Of a DNA stretch of 64,000 nt, positions 21,529-32,344 are shown in pieces. The notes under the pieces were generated by a model. The model was not told the origin of the DNA and made no database searches. It saw only the letters and a list, made by a program, of their open reading frames with translations. Position 1 is the stretch's first letter. Each line of letters opens with the position of its first letter. The translations under genes and the position numbers were made by a program. This DNA comes from Kitagawia praeruptora (Eukaryota > Streptophyta > Magnoliopsida > Apiales > Apiaceae), in NCBI GenBank assembly GCA_037693485.1, contig CM075348.1:7130001-7194000 (forward strand), read 5' to 3'.

Positions 21529-24202
21529 ATGACTGCATCCATGTTGGTGGTTTGTGTAATCTGGTCGACCTACGAGGTGACACTATTTGACCCTGACCAG
21601 TGGCACTCGACGACACATCACTACTGGTGTGAGGTGGTGAGTGTGGTTGTGTTGTAGTTTCAACAGTGGGTTCGACATGTTCTACAGGGGTTTCAACATG
21701 CTCTACAGGAGCAAGAAAATCATCATCAACATACAGATTGGATTTAGTGGAAGGCATGTCGATAGGCAAAGGAAGCATATATGGTTTGGGTGTGGTAGTA
21801 TTTAAGGGAAACACGGTTTCATTGAAAGACACGTCTCTAGATGTAAAGATTTTTTTTGATTTCAAGTCAAGTAGTCTATAGCCCTTTTGAGTGGGTGGAT
21901 AGCCTACAAATACACAAGGTACACCTCTGGGTGCAAGTTTATCAGATGTATGGACACTATTGACAGCAAAGGCTAAGCAACCAAAGGACTTCATGGCATT
22001 ATAATCAATGGGTTTTTCACACAACAATTCATAAGGACACTTATTATTCAAGACAGAAGAAGGTAACCTGTTGATGATGTAGGCAGCAGTAAGCACAGCT
22101 TCTCCCCAATGTGTCACATCTAATCCAGATTGGAACATAAGTGCACGAGCAATTTCCAGCAAGTGTCTGTGTTTTCTCTCTACCCGAGCGTTCTGTTGTG
22201 GTCTGTAGACACACGAAGTTTGATGCACTATACCACGAGACTGAAAGAACACCTTGCAACCTTCATCATTGAACTCCAATGCATTATCAGATCTGACCAC
22301 TTGAATTACTCCTTTAAACTGCGTTTGCACATAGTTGCAGAACGCTTCTAGTGTCTTCAAATATTCTGATTTGTGTTGTATAAGATAGATCCATGTCATT
22401 CTAGTGTGATCGTCCACAAATGTCAAAAAGGACTTAAACTTTTGCCTCGTGCTTACCTTATACGGGCCCCATATGTCTGTATGAATCAGTTCAAATGCCT
22501 TTGCAGCTCGTGACTCACTGGTTGGAAATGGCAGCTTTGTGAATTTAGCCATGGGACACGTTAGACATACTTTATCAGCTACATGGGTGCAATGCTTTAC
22601 ACAGTCTATAAACTTTAATTTCGATGCTGGGGCATGTCCCAATCTATTGTGCCAAAGAGTGAACTGCATTGCAAGTGACTGAGTTGTCACAGTCATGCAT
22701 TGAGAACGGCCCTCGTCAGTGTTTGATGTAGAGTTAGACATGTGATACAATCCATTAGACACTGTCCCTTTTCCTTTTTCTTCGTAAGTTTTTGAGTCAA
22801 CAATGTTACATCCAGTTGGTGAGAAAACAGCAAAACACCCATTGTCTCGAGATAGTTTGTGAATTGAGAGCAAATTATGTGTGAACGTAGGTACATACAG
22901 AACATTCAACAGCCTCAAACCGTTCTGCAAGTTCACATCTCCAATATGTGATACAACTGCACGAGCTCCTGTAGGAAGATTGACACTCATCTGTGACGTT
23001 GCTTGTCTCACATTGGCAAGTATACCGAGATTTGAGGTCATATGATCTGTGGCCCCTGTATCCACTATCCAGGTGTGCCCATTTGTGCTAACAGTATGAC
23101 ATGATATCATTCCAGAAAATGGACTATCCATTTGCTCCTCTTGCATCTCACCACATTCATTTTGCATTGACAGAGGCTGAGTAGGTATAAGTTGCAGTAG
23201 TTGTTGGAACTGTTGTGGTGAAAAGACAATAGGTTGAGAATTAGAGTCTGAAATCACATTTGCAGCTGAGGGAGAGGGACCCCTGGGGCTGAAAGAAGGT
23301 TTAGTATTCGACCAATGAGGATTAGAAGGTCGTATGTTTCGAGTTGAATGTGTGTTAAAAGGAGGTTTCGGTTTATAGGGCCACTTGGGATAACATTTAT
23401 CACTAGTGTGACCTTTTCTTCCACATGTTCCACACACAGGTGGATTTCCAGAATTTACTGTTGCTTTGCTAAATAGAGCAGACATTTCATTGTCCAAGGA
23501 GAGTGGACTTTTGAGAATAGTTCGTTGAGATTCCTCTTGTTGAATAGAGGCACATGCCATTTCCACACTTGGCAAAGGTGTCACCATCAACAGTTGGCTA
23601 CGTTGAGGCCCATAGCAGTCATCCAATCCATTCAGAAACTGGAAAAGCCTTGACTCCTCCTTTTGAGTTTGAATAGCTTTTAACAATTCAGTCACATCTG
23701 TACCCACAGTGCTCACAGTAGGTAGAAGATTCATAGAGTCCAGCTCAGCCCAGATACTACTCAAGGCTGTGTAATATTCAACAATTTTGGCTCCATTTTG
23801 TTTCAGACCAAACAACTCTTTGCTTAGTTTATATTTTCTAGAACCGTGAGTTAACTGGAAACGATTCTCAAGTTGCTTCCACACTTCAGATGCAGAGGTT
23901 ATAAAAAGTACAGATTGTTTAATAGAATCACAGACATTGTTATGAATCCATGACGTTACCATGCTATTGCAGGTGTCCCATTGTAGTCCCTCCACTTTAT
24001 CTGTAGTATTCCGTACCTCGGTTCCATCTACAAAACCCATCTTTCGTTTGGAGGTGAGTTGTATCTCCATTGACCTCTTCCAAGAACGATAGTCACCATC
24101 TCCCTGCAACTTGGGAACACTGATTGAAAGCGGAGTATCAGATGGATGCAAGAACAACGGGTTCTGCATATCTGAAAACGAAAACTTGCTTCCACTTGCC
24201 AT
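21458..24202 (-). CDS. Copia 1 gag, protease and integrase
   Basis: The frame is open from 24226; I prefer the ATG at 24202, which begins MASGSKF. In order: gag (Retrotran_gag/UBN2-like), the CCHC knuckle CGTCGRKGHTSDKC near residue 260, the aspartic protease motif DTGATDH near 388, a pre-integrase LWHNRLGHA, and integrase with HTDIWGP, SDNALEF and the Glu of VERKHRH. The DDE residues are present. The frame ends in the linker before RT because of the frameshift described for the RT part. Confidence 0.92.
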   Translation of the reverse strand: MASGSKFSFSDMQNPLFLHPSDTPLSISVPKLQGDGDYRSWKRSMEIQLTSKRKMGFVDGTEVRNTTDKVEGLQWDTCNSMVTSWIHNNVCDSIKQSVLFITSASEVWKQLENRFQLTHGSRKYKLSKELFGLKQNGAKIVEYYTALSSIWAELDSMNLLPTVSTVGTDVTELLKAIQTQKEESRLFQFLNGLDDCYGPQRSQLLMVTPLPSVEMACASIQQEESQRTILKSPLSLDNEMSALFSKATVNSGNPPVCGTCGRKGHTSDKCYPKWPYKPKPPFNTHSTRNIRPSNPHWSNTKPSFSPRGPSPSAANVISDSNSQPIVFSPQQFQQLLQLIPTQPLSMQNECGEMQEEQMDSPFSGMISCHTVSTNGHTWIVDTGATDHMTSNLGILANVRQATSQMSVNLPTGARAVVSHIGDVNLQNGLRLLNVLYVPTFTHNLLSIHKLSRDNGCFAVFSPTGCNIVDSKTYEEKGKGTVSNGLYHMSNSTSNTDEGRSQCMTVTTQSLAMQFTLWHNRLGHAPASKLKFIDCVKHCTHVADKVCLTCPMAKFTKLPFPTSESRAAKAFELIHTDIWGPYKVSTRQKFKSFLTFVDDHTRMTWIYLIQHKSEYLKTLEAFCNYVQTQFKGVIQVVRSDNALEFNDEGCKVFFQSRGIVHQTSCVYRPQQNARVERKHRHLLEIARALMFQSGLDVTHWGEAVLTAAYIINRLPSSVLNNKCPYELLCEKPIDYNAMKSFGCLAFAVNSVHTSDKLAPRGVPCVFVGYPPTQKGYRLLDLKSKKIFTSRDVSFNETVFPLNTTTPKPYMLPLPIDMPSTKSNLYVDDDFLAPVEHVETPVEHVEPTVETTTQPHSPPHTSSDVSSSATGQGQIVSPRRSTRLHKPPTWMQSYVTKPFPQPTTLSQSSHYNSTNR

Positions 24203-24344
24203 GTCTGGACTTAACACAAAGAGCACTGCTCACACTTTACTTTACACACTGTGTATACGAAGGAGCTTTGAACCACAAGACAACTAAACACTGACTCACC
24301 ACTATCTCTACTCTATTCTCTTTACAACTGTTGCTTCATTAGCA

Positions 24345-24356
24345 GCTCTGATACCA
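24345..24356 (-). promoter_or_regulatory. Copia 1 primer-binding site
   Basis: TGGTATCAGAGC on the minus strand, directly next to the 5' LTR; a match to the initiator tRNA-Met 3' end. Confidence 0.9.
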
Positions 24357-24686
24357 TGATACTTTATGGATTTGCTAGCTAAATGAAGCATACAACACAA
24401 TGAATTGAGAATAGAACACACAGAGAACTACTTGATTAAAACAGTCTTACTTGATAAGATTAAAAGCTCAGCATACATTCTTGTCATGGTGCACTTATAT
24501 GCTAAAGGATAGTACTACCACTACTAACTGAAAGGGCTAAACAACAACTGACTAGAGTAGTACCCATAGCTGTCTTATTTAGCACTACATGACATGATAA
24601 TGTAACACATTAAAATGTTCACTGAAATAAAGAAGGTGCACAAAAGATAGATTGACTGAGGCCATGACTTGCTTCCTTGCTCATTA
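24357..24686 (-). repeat. Copia 1 5' LTR
   Basis: 330 bp, no difference found to the 3' LTR. It should hold the element's promoter. Confidence 0.95.
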
Positions 24687-24919
24687 ACAAAGTCCATTAA
24701 TTGTTGGAGATTAAAAAGGTGCAGCTTAATTTGTTGCTTACAAGCCTTCAAGTTTTCTGCTGGGAAGATGAACTTGGGGATCAGAAAGCTTAATCTTGTT
24801 AAATCTTCCAAGGTCTTGAAGGCCGGAATTGGTTGGCTTCATTAATTGTGCAAAAGGCATGGAAAGAAGGATGATTTTGAGTGAATAACTAGTTTTTTTT
24901 TTTGACGAAAAGTGACTAA

Positions 24920-25742
24920 GAGCAACTCCAAGAGACTCTTAATTTTTTTGTTAAAAATAATATAATTAATTGCCTCTTAAGTCATTTATGATAAAAATTT
25001 ACAAACCATCTCCAACAATCCTCCTCAAAATTCATCTTCATTTATTTTTAATCTATTTATATCTTTTTGTAGGCCTTTGCTTTAGAGGGCGTGCCCAAAC
25101 CTATATTATTTTTTAGTTTAATTTGGACACAGAAGCTATTTTAGATGTTCTGAGATGTGCATTTGTGTGGAAGATGAAGTTAAAAAATTTGCAGAATTTG
25201 TCACAGAAGATGTTGATGTTCTTGCATTAGTAATTGATCAAAGAGATTCTCAAACTTGGAGTTCCATTCTAAAGTAGTTTCCATAAGTTTTGGATAAAAT
25301 ACTTAAGGAAACTTATGGAGCAATACCATAAGTTTTGGATTAAAAAAAAAACTTATGGAAACTTATGGAACACTACCATAAGTTTTGGATAAAACACTTA
25401 TGGAAACTTATGGAGCAACACCATAAGTTTTGGATAAAAAGAAAACTTATGGAAACTTATGGAGCACTACCATAAGTTTTGGATAGAACACTTATAGACA
25501 CTTATGGAGCAATGCCATAAGTTTTGGATAAAAAAAAAACTTATGGAAACTTATAGAGCATGTGTAGGCAAATTGTAATAAAAAATGAGATAGGGAGAAG
25601 AGAGAGAATCTTAAAATTGAGGAAAGATTTGAAACTCTTAAAAATTTGAAGATGAGTTAGGAGTATGTTGGAGAGCGTTTTTAATTCAATCTCCTCAAAA
25701 TTTAATTTAAGAGCTTGTGTAGAGAGCTTCTTGGAGTTGCTC
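24920..25742. mobile_element. PIF/Harbinger-type MITE (Tourist-like), 823 bp
   Basis: Terminal inverted repeats begin GAGCAACTCCAAGAG and the 3-bp TSD is TAA (24917-24919 and 25743-25745), as in PIF/Harbinger MITEs. There is no coding region. The middle holds the tandem array at 25281-25558. Its right half is also present at 1947-2119. Confidence 0.8.
25281..25558. repeat. Tandem array of about 45-50-bp units with hairpin symmetry
   Basis: About six units, each CCATAAGTTTTGGAT followed by AAACTTATGGAAACTTATGG. CCATAAGTTT and AAACTTATGG are inverse complements, so each unit can fold. Two alternating versions differ in the A-rich spacer, giving a higher-order period near 95 bp. Confidence 0.9.
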
Positions 25743-25814
25743 TAACTAGTTTGTAATTTAATCAGCCTGCAATTTTTCGTGTGTTTTGAATAATAATTGA
25801 ATATTATTTAAAAA

Positions 25815-27574
25815 CTAGTCGATAAAGCCGCGCTTCGCGGCGGCGTTACAATATTTTTAAAACAGATTCAATACATTTACGTTATACTCTTATAATATTA
25901 AATTTTAATAATTAAATAATCTTCTCTATTGAATCGATTTCTTGTTAAACACGATTCTTTCGATTGAGCCGCGCTCTCATTAAAACCAAAATCCCAACTT
26001 TAACATATATTATTAAGACATATACAATAATTTTTATCCATAAAATCGAATCGTAAAAATAAAAAAAAATTATGACATCAGTATCAAATTCTAATAGCTA
26101 ATACAATCTTTTCTAGTGAGCCGTCTTCCCGTTAAATGCGTTTCGAGCCGCTCTTATTTGGAACCGAAATTTTAACTTCATTATATAAAGAGAGTAAATT
26201 CCAATTTTTATATTCTTTAAACTTTCTAATATTTATGGAGTTTTGAAAAATGAATATACATATTATATTTTCTGTATATTATAGATATTCTTGTACTTTT
26301 TTACAGTTTCCGCATGGGAATGTCTTTCTGTTATGTTAACATATCAAAAAAAATACGAAGAATTTTTGTTACGAAAAGAATATTAAATTTATGGATATAT
26401 TTTTCTAATGCAAGTATAATTAACTTGTATAATTAACTTGTATAAAGGATATCTTTTATAGTGAGTTGTTTTCCCGTTAAACACGTTTCGAGCCCCTCTC
26501 ATTTGGATCGAAATTCCAACTTCATTACATATTATTGATGATACTTATCTTAAACAACAACTTATTCCTTAAAATCAAAATCTAAAAACTAGAGCGAATT
26601 CCAATTTATACTTATTCTAGACTTTCTAAAAATTATGGAGTTTTAAAAAATGAAAAAACATCTTATTTTCTCTTTATAGTATAGATACTCCTTTATTTAT
26701 TTAGGATTCCTACATGATAATGTTCTTTTATTATGTTAATACATCAATTATTTTCTTTTTAAAAATGAAGAATTTTTTATGACAATAATATTGGATTTAT
26801 GAATAAATTTTCCTAATAGAAATATAATTAACTTATATAAAAAAGTTTAATTTAAGAAGATCATACTTTCTATAAAATATTTAATCATACGTGTGCTCTA
26901 TATATTCAAACATCTATTCTACTTCTAATAAAACTTTTATTTATATGTTTTTTCTATAAATTCGAACTCTTATTCTCTATAAATTCAAATTCCTATTCTA
27001 ATTCCGATAGAACTTTTAATCATATGTGTTATAAATACTTATTCTACTTCCAATAAAACTTCTACTTCTAATAGAACTTTTATTTATATTTTTTTTCTAT
27101 AAATTCGAACTTTTTTTCTCTATAAATTCGAACTCCTATTCTACTTCCAATATAACTTTTAATCATATGTCTTCCCTATAAATTCGAACTCTTCTCATTT
27201 ATAAATTCGAATACCTATTCTACCTCTAATATGTTAAATGATATTTTTATACTTTTAATAGAACTTTTATTTATATGTTTTTTCTATAAATTCGAACTTT
27301 TATTCTCTATAAATTTGAATTTCTATTCTACTTCCAATAGAACTTTTAATCATATGTATTATAAATACTTATTCCACTTCAAATAGAACTTCTAATCATA
27401 TGTCTTCACTATAAATTCGAACTCTTCTCCTCTATAAATTCGAACACCTATTTTTATTCTAATATGTTAAATGATACTTTTACATTTATTAGTGTTTAAA
27501 ATTCTAAAATTTTAAAAAATTAGAAAAATAGATTGAGACGATCTTGGATCGCCACCTAAGCGCCCGCGTATCCT

Positions 27575-27614
<40 letters not shown>
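25815..27614 (-). mobile_element. Non-autonomous Helitron-like element, copy B
   Basis: The 3' end on the minus strand is CTAG next to T, with a perfect hairpin CCGCG-CTT-CGCGG (25828-25840). The 5' TC end present in copy A has been lost together with a few bases after the TA tract. No coding region. Confidence 0.6.
26870..27470. repeat. Degenerate tandem array inside Helitron copy B
   Basis: Same CTATAAATTCGAAC/GAACTTTTAATCATATG modules as 3490-4110. Confidence 0.7.
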
Positions 27615-27619
<5 letters not shown>

Positions 27620-27740
27620 GGGAAAGTCATCTTGCCGCACAAAAATATAAAAACTTGCATTTTATAATAGAATAAATACCTTATAAAATTTAGCATGAAA
27701 TTTTTTAAGGCGTCTGCAACATGTTGTATTACTATATTAT

Positions 27741-28915
27741 AGGGTTTTGCTCAGGTGAGAACCATCACTTATGGTGAGATATGAGATCTAATCCTATCCA
27801 CCCATTTAAATGCATTATATTCATCTCTTACCATTCATTTAATATTTAATATTTTAATATTTTATATTTGGGATTTCACCATCTTCTGTCTAATTTAACC
27901 ACCCATCACCACCGGCGACCACCACCACCTCCGGCGATCACCAGAAAATCACCACCGACAAACATAAAATCACCACCGCCAAACCAGAAATCACCACCAG
28001 AAACACAAAAAATCACCACTCCGACCACCTGTAAACAAAAAATCACCACCGGAAAACGAAAAATCACCACCGAAACCACCATAAAATCGACAAAAAATCA
28101 ACAAAAATTGAATAAAATCACCATTGTAAAACATCAATCACCTCCGGCCACCTCCAACCACCACAGCCTCACCACAAAAATCATCACCTCCAAAAAAAAC
28201 ACTACCAAAAACACAATCACCAAAATAAAAACTCAAATCCACAACAGCACCTCGAAAAAGATTTGCATTATACTAACTCATTCAATCGCCAAATCACCAT
28301 ACATTCAACACAAAATTACCAAAAACATGAAAGAAAATCACCAAAAATTACTAAAATTTTATATATTATTTGTGATGAATCAGATCTGTTAACATGAATC
28401 AAAGAAATGAGCTATTTTTTGACTAGCCGAATCAATTGTTGTTGTTTAACACAAAGCCGAGCGCGCCTGGCGGCGCCGGAGGAACGAAAGGAACGGATTT
28501 AGAGTTCCGGTGGTGACGATTGGCCGGAAGACGATTGATGAAGGTGATGAAGACGAAACAGATTTCCGGTGGTGATGTGGGGGATGATGAACGGCGAGTT
28601 TATAGACATTTTTAGATTAATTTTTTGATGCATAATGGGGTGTAATGACCCTCAACGGAAAATAGTAGTGGTAGTCGGAATCCGGCAGAGGGTGGGTGGG
28701 GGTTTGTGTGTGTGCCGGGGGGGGGGGGGGGGTGTGCGTGAGTTTGTTTGTGTAATGTGTGTGCAGCGTGTGTGTGGCGTGTGTGTGTGTGGTTGTGTAT
28801 GTGGTGGGTGTATGTTTAATGTGTGGATGAGATTTAAAGTTGATTAAAAATTGTGGGGTTGAGATTAGATCTCAGTTCTCACAATAATAAGGGGTTCTCA
28901 ACTGAGCAAAACCCT
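27741..28915. mobile_element. Terminal-inverted-repeat DNA element, non-autonomous
   Basis: The ends are inverse complements over about 23 bp with one mismatch (AGGGTTTTGCTCAG at the left, its complement at 28902-28915), and a second matched pair ATGAGATCTAATC / GATTAGATCTCAG lies inside. The left half is rich in CACCACC, the right half in GGTGG and GTGTG. The long frame at 27868-28392 is low-complexity Thr/Lys/Pro/His coding and I do not believe it is a gene. No clear TSD was found, so the superfamily is open. Confidence 0.65.
28713..28800. repeat. G-run and (GTGT)n low-complexity tract
   Basis: A run of 16 G (28717-28732) followed by GTGTG-rich sequence. Confidence 0.9.
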
Positions 28916-29165
28916 GTATATATAATTCTAATTTATATTTCATATTTTAAGTAATTTCTGTTTCCCGTTTTGTATTAATCATATATTAATATATGGATAT
29001 TATGTTATTAACTCTAAAACTCTTGTTATAAAAGTAAAACTTTTTATTTCCTTGTAAGCATTTTTTTCCCCAATAATTTATTTCATGCCATCTACAAAGG
29101 AAAGTAGGTATCTCTTGTTGAGTAATCTTATATTATATTATAACACTGCTATTCATTCAAAAGCC

Positions 29166-29400
29166 TTTTGGGTCGAAGAGTGGATTACGGACGCAAATTT
29201 TTGCCTTCATGTCCATAATAATTTGTGAGAATTTTGGAGTCCAACTCGAAAACCCATTTTTGGGTCGAAGAGTAGATCACGGACGCCCATTTTTGGGGCA
29301 ATTTTTGCCTTCGTGTCCATAATAATCTGTGAGAATTTTGGGGGGAAGAGAGTCGAACTTGAGACCCGACTGACCAGAACTCTGATACCATGTTAAATTT
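29166..29400 (-). repeat. Two-unit repeat plus tRNA-Met-primer-like site
   Basis: A unit starting TTTTGGGTCGAAGAGT and ending TGTGAGAATTTTGG occurs twice (about 29166-29237 and 29257-29345). It is followed on the minus strand by a GGTATCAGAGTTCTGG and TTCGACTC arrangement like that of the miniature LTR element at 2361. It may be a remnant of a related non-autonomous retroelement. Confidence 0.4.
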
Positions 29401-29624
29401 CAAAGTTAGTTGTGTTCTACTCCAACAAATCTCATGTGAGTCCGGAAAAAGATTGGAGAAGATTCATCGATTCAACTAGTAGAATTGAGCTCCAAGATTT
29501 GCCAAATCTCCCTTCACATTATCATACTACTAACGATCTTCCACTCAATCTTATGGACACTCACAAAAGTGCTTTTGACAATGCAAAATTAAATTTTGTG
29601 ACATTTTCCAAACTGTTAAACCAG

Positions 29625-29708
29625 ACTTGCTTATATATGATTTTATGCGTCCATATGGCCACCTGGACTTGCTTATATATGATTTTATGCGTCCACATGG
29701 CCACCTGA
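29625..29708. repeat. 42-bp tandem duplication
   Basis: Two units starting ACTTGCTTATATATG and ending GGCCACCTG, one base apart in sequence. Confidence 0.95.
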
Positions 29709-30365
29709 AGCTGTTTTCCATTATGATATTCCTGCTGTCCAGTTTATATATAGCTACTAGTTCGGCGATGACTTCTTGCATGCTACATAGTTATAAACAA
29801 TGAGGTATCCCGTTTCCTTATTCTGAAATTTATTATCATGTTATGAGAGTATTCATGCAGAAAACCTAAAAATAAAATCTATTGAGAATGATTTGGTTAT
29901 GGAAAGTCTTGGTAGATCTACTGATATAATTTTGATCAAGGGTTTTAAAGAGATTGACTGAAAAATATGGTGATTACTTTATCTATTTTTTGATAAAAAT
30001 ATTAAAAATTATATTTAAATATACAACCCATTAATTCTCCGATTAATCCTCACCTACCTGATTATATGCTACGCGGTACCCCGACCGATCGCCCTAGGCC
30101 GCTAGCAATTTCTGGAACACTGATTTTATCTGGGAAAAAGATAGTACAACTTGGTCCCTTGGTTCAAGTTCATATATGTAAAGATGAGGATTGTTAGGTA
30201 ATACAATGGCTTGACAAAAGATGGTAATTTTGCAAATAGAATTTTAAAATAATAGTATTTTTGTAAAAAAATTTATATGTTGGGATATTTATGAAAAAAG
30301 CCCTTAAAAATACTCTTATATTATAATAAAAATACGATTTCAAATATATATATATATATATATAT

Positions 30366-31232
30366 GGTAATGATCAAATAGAAACCACTTTTAAAATAGA
30401 AACTAGAAACCACTATCTCCACACCCTATTTTACTATCTCCACACCATATTTACTATTTCTACTCCTATATGACATCACCCACCCCCAATATGACATCAT
30501 CATACCACCCGCACCCGCACCCCCACGACCACGACACCCCCACCGACGTACCACCACCAACGCACCACCTCCACCGACGCACCACCTCCACCGACGCACC
30601 ACCTCCACCGTACCGACACACCACCATCTTCCTTTCCGGCCCCTGGCCCCGTAGGGGCTTCGATTCCACCACCAATTTTCGATTTCGATTCCAGATCTGC
30701 TTCTTCCCGATCATTAATTCTGCTACTACAAATATAATTTAGTGATTTCTAACTTCAGATCGTCATCGGTGGTCTGAATCCGGTGAAATCGTTCCGGTGA
30801 TGACTTTCCAACAAATCTAAGTTTATGTATTACGTGTATGTAATGATGTATGTGTGTTTGTATGTAAACAATCATGGTGGTGGTGGTCGATGGTAGCGAT
30901 GGTAGGTGGTGGTGGCGTTGACAGGTGGTGGGGTGGTCGATGACAGCGATGGTAGGTAGTGGTGGCGATGGTAGGTGGTGGTGGGGGGGGTGGGGTAGGT
31001 ATTAATGATTTTAGCTGTATATATTAGTGATTTTTAGGTGGGGTGGGGTGGGGTCGGGCTAGGGGTGGGGGTGGGTATTAGTGATTTCAGGTGGGGTGGG
31101 GACTGGAATTATTATACATTTTATTATACTTTTAAATTAGTGATTTTTATTGTACATATTAGTGATTTCTGTTGGGCTCGAATTTGGTTTCTAGTTTCTA
31201 TTCTAAGATTGGTTTCTAGTGGAGTATGACCC
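30366..31232. mobile_element. TIR element Y (867 bp), related to the following MITEs
   Basis: The left end contains AAATAGAAACCACTTTTAAA and TAGAAACTAGAAACCA; the right end, reversed, reads GGGTCATACTCCACTAGAAA and the same TAGAAACTAGAAACCA. It is flanked by TA tracts. The interior is CACC-rich on the left and GGTGG-rich on the right, like the element at 27741. No gene. Confidence 0.65.
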
Positions 31233-31246
31233 TATATATATATATA

Positions 31247-31611
31247 GGGTCTTGTTCTAATAGAAACTAACTTGGAATATAAACTAGAAACTAAACCTAA
31301 ATTAAATATTTCAAGCTAATCTAATGACCAAATTAGGGGTATCCCAATACAAAAAACGTTTAAAATTATCGGCTCTATTCAACAAAAATTTTAAAAAAAT
31401 ATATAAAAAATTAAAAAAAAGTTATTGTTCAAGTGATGACGTGGCACATGAAGAGTAACTTTTTTTTATATTTTTGTTTAATATAGCCAAGAATTTTATA
31501 AGTTTTTTGTGAAGGTGCCCTAGCGGGGCCATTAAAATAAATGAAATATAATTTATTTAGTGTAGGTTTCTAGTTTCTATTCTAAGGTTGGTTTCTATTT
31601 GAACGCTAGCC
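31247..31611. mobile_element. Foldback MITE Z1 (365 bp)
   Basis: Ends GGGTCTTGTTCTAATAGAAA and, reversed, GGCTAGCGTTCAAATAGAAA, with TAGAAACTAGAAAC inside both. It is flanked by TA repeats. The two halves are roughly inverse complements over their whole length, meeting at the GGCTCTATT/AATATAGCC pair around a central TGATGACGTGGCA. Confidence 0.75.
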
Positions 31612-31626
31612 TATATATATATATAT

Positions 31627-31979
31627 GGTCTTGTTCTAATGGAAACTAACTTAGAATAAAAACTAGAAACTAAACTTAAATTAAATATTTCAAGCTAATC
31701 CAATGACCAAATTAGGTGTACCCCAATACAAAAAAAAGTTTAAAATTATTGGCTCTATTCATCAAAAAAATAAAAAAAGGTTACTGTTCACGTGATGACG
31801 TGGCACGTGAACAGTAACTTTTTTTTTATTTTTTTTATTTTTTTTAAATAGAGCCAAGAATTTTATAAGTTTTTTGTGAAGGTGCCCCTAGCGGGGCCAT
31901 TAAAATAAATAATATATAATTTATTTAGTGTAGGTTTCTAGTTTCTATTCTAAGGTTGGTTTTTATTTGAACGCTAGCC
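31627..31979. mobile_element. Foldback MITE Z2 (353 bp)
   Basis: Same family and orientation as Z1 and clearly similar along its length. The centre is a perfect hairpin: GTTACTGTTCACGTG (31780-31794), a 9-nt loop ATGACGTGG, and its exact inverse complement (31804-31818). Confidence 0.78.
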
Positions 31980-31980
31980 T

Positions 31981-32041
<61 letters not shown>
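31980..32041. repeat. (TA)n microsatellite
   Basis: A long TA tract ending in (AG)n between MITEs Z2 and Z3. Confidence 0.9.
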
Positions 32042-32044
<3 letters not shown>

Positions 32045-32344
32045 TCCTACTCCACTACAAACTAAAAACTAAACACTAATCCAACATTTCATGTTAATCT
32101 AATGATCAAACTAGGGGTACCCCAATACAAAAAATGCTTAAAATACTTGGCTCTATCCAACAAAAAAAAATTCATTGTTCACGTGATGACGTGGCAGTGG
32201 ATTTCACTGGTTAACGGTGCTTCGCACCTTCTTGTACGGCGCTTCGCGCCTTTATCATTCTAAAGTTGTAAGGAATGGCAATCAATGATAAAGGCAATAG
32301 ACGATTGACGGGTGTGTCGAGAGCCTTCGGCCCTCATGACTACC

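Larger units (their letters stand above)
19498..24686 (-). mobile_element. Copia 1: Ty1/copia LTR retrotransposon with identical LTRs
   Basis: The element has 330-bp LTRs (19498-19827 and 24357-24686) in which I find no difference, and the 5-bp TSD ACAAA (19493-19497 and 24687-24691). The primer-binding site and polypurine tract are in place. Domain order gag, protease, integrase, RT, RNase H identifies Ty1/copia. The coding region is open except for one frameshift in the integrase-RT linker. The insertion is very young. Confidence 0.95.
25573..27876. repeat. Duplicated block, copy B (partner 1947-4600)
   Basis: Same order and orientation as copy A, without the miniature LTR insertion. It is flanked on the left by the intact Harbinger-type MITE and on the right by the intact TIR element, so it is likely closer to the ancestral arrangement. 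Confidence 0.85.
28916..30365. other. Unassigned DNA with repeats
   Basis: No gene is recognised. A frame at 29412-29708 looks coding at first, but its C-terminal third is an exact-period duplication. The right side is AT-rich and ends in a TA tract (30342-30365). Confidence 0.4.

Noticed and set aside
27868..28392. Long open frame rich in Thr, Lys, Pro and His
   Set aside because: It arises from CACC/AAATCACC low-complexity DNA inside a TIR element and resembles no protein family.
29412..29708. 98-aa frame that looks protein-like at its start
   Set aside because: Its end is a 42-bp tandem duplication and no family or exon borders were recognised.
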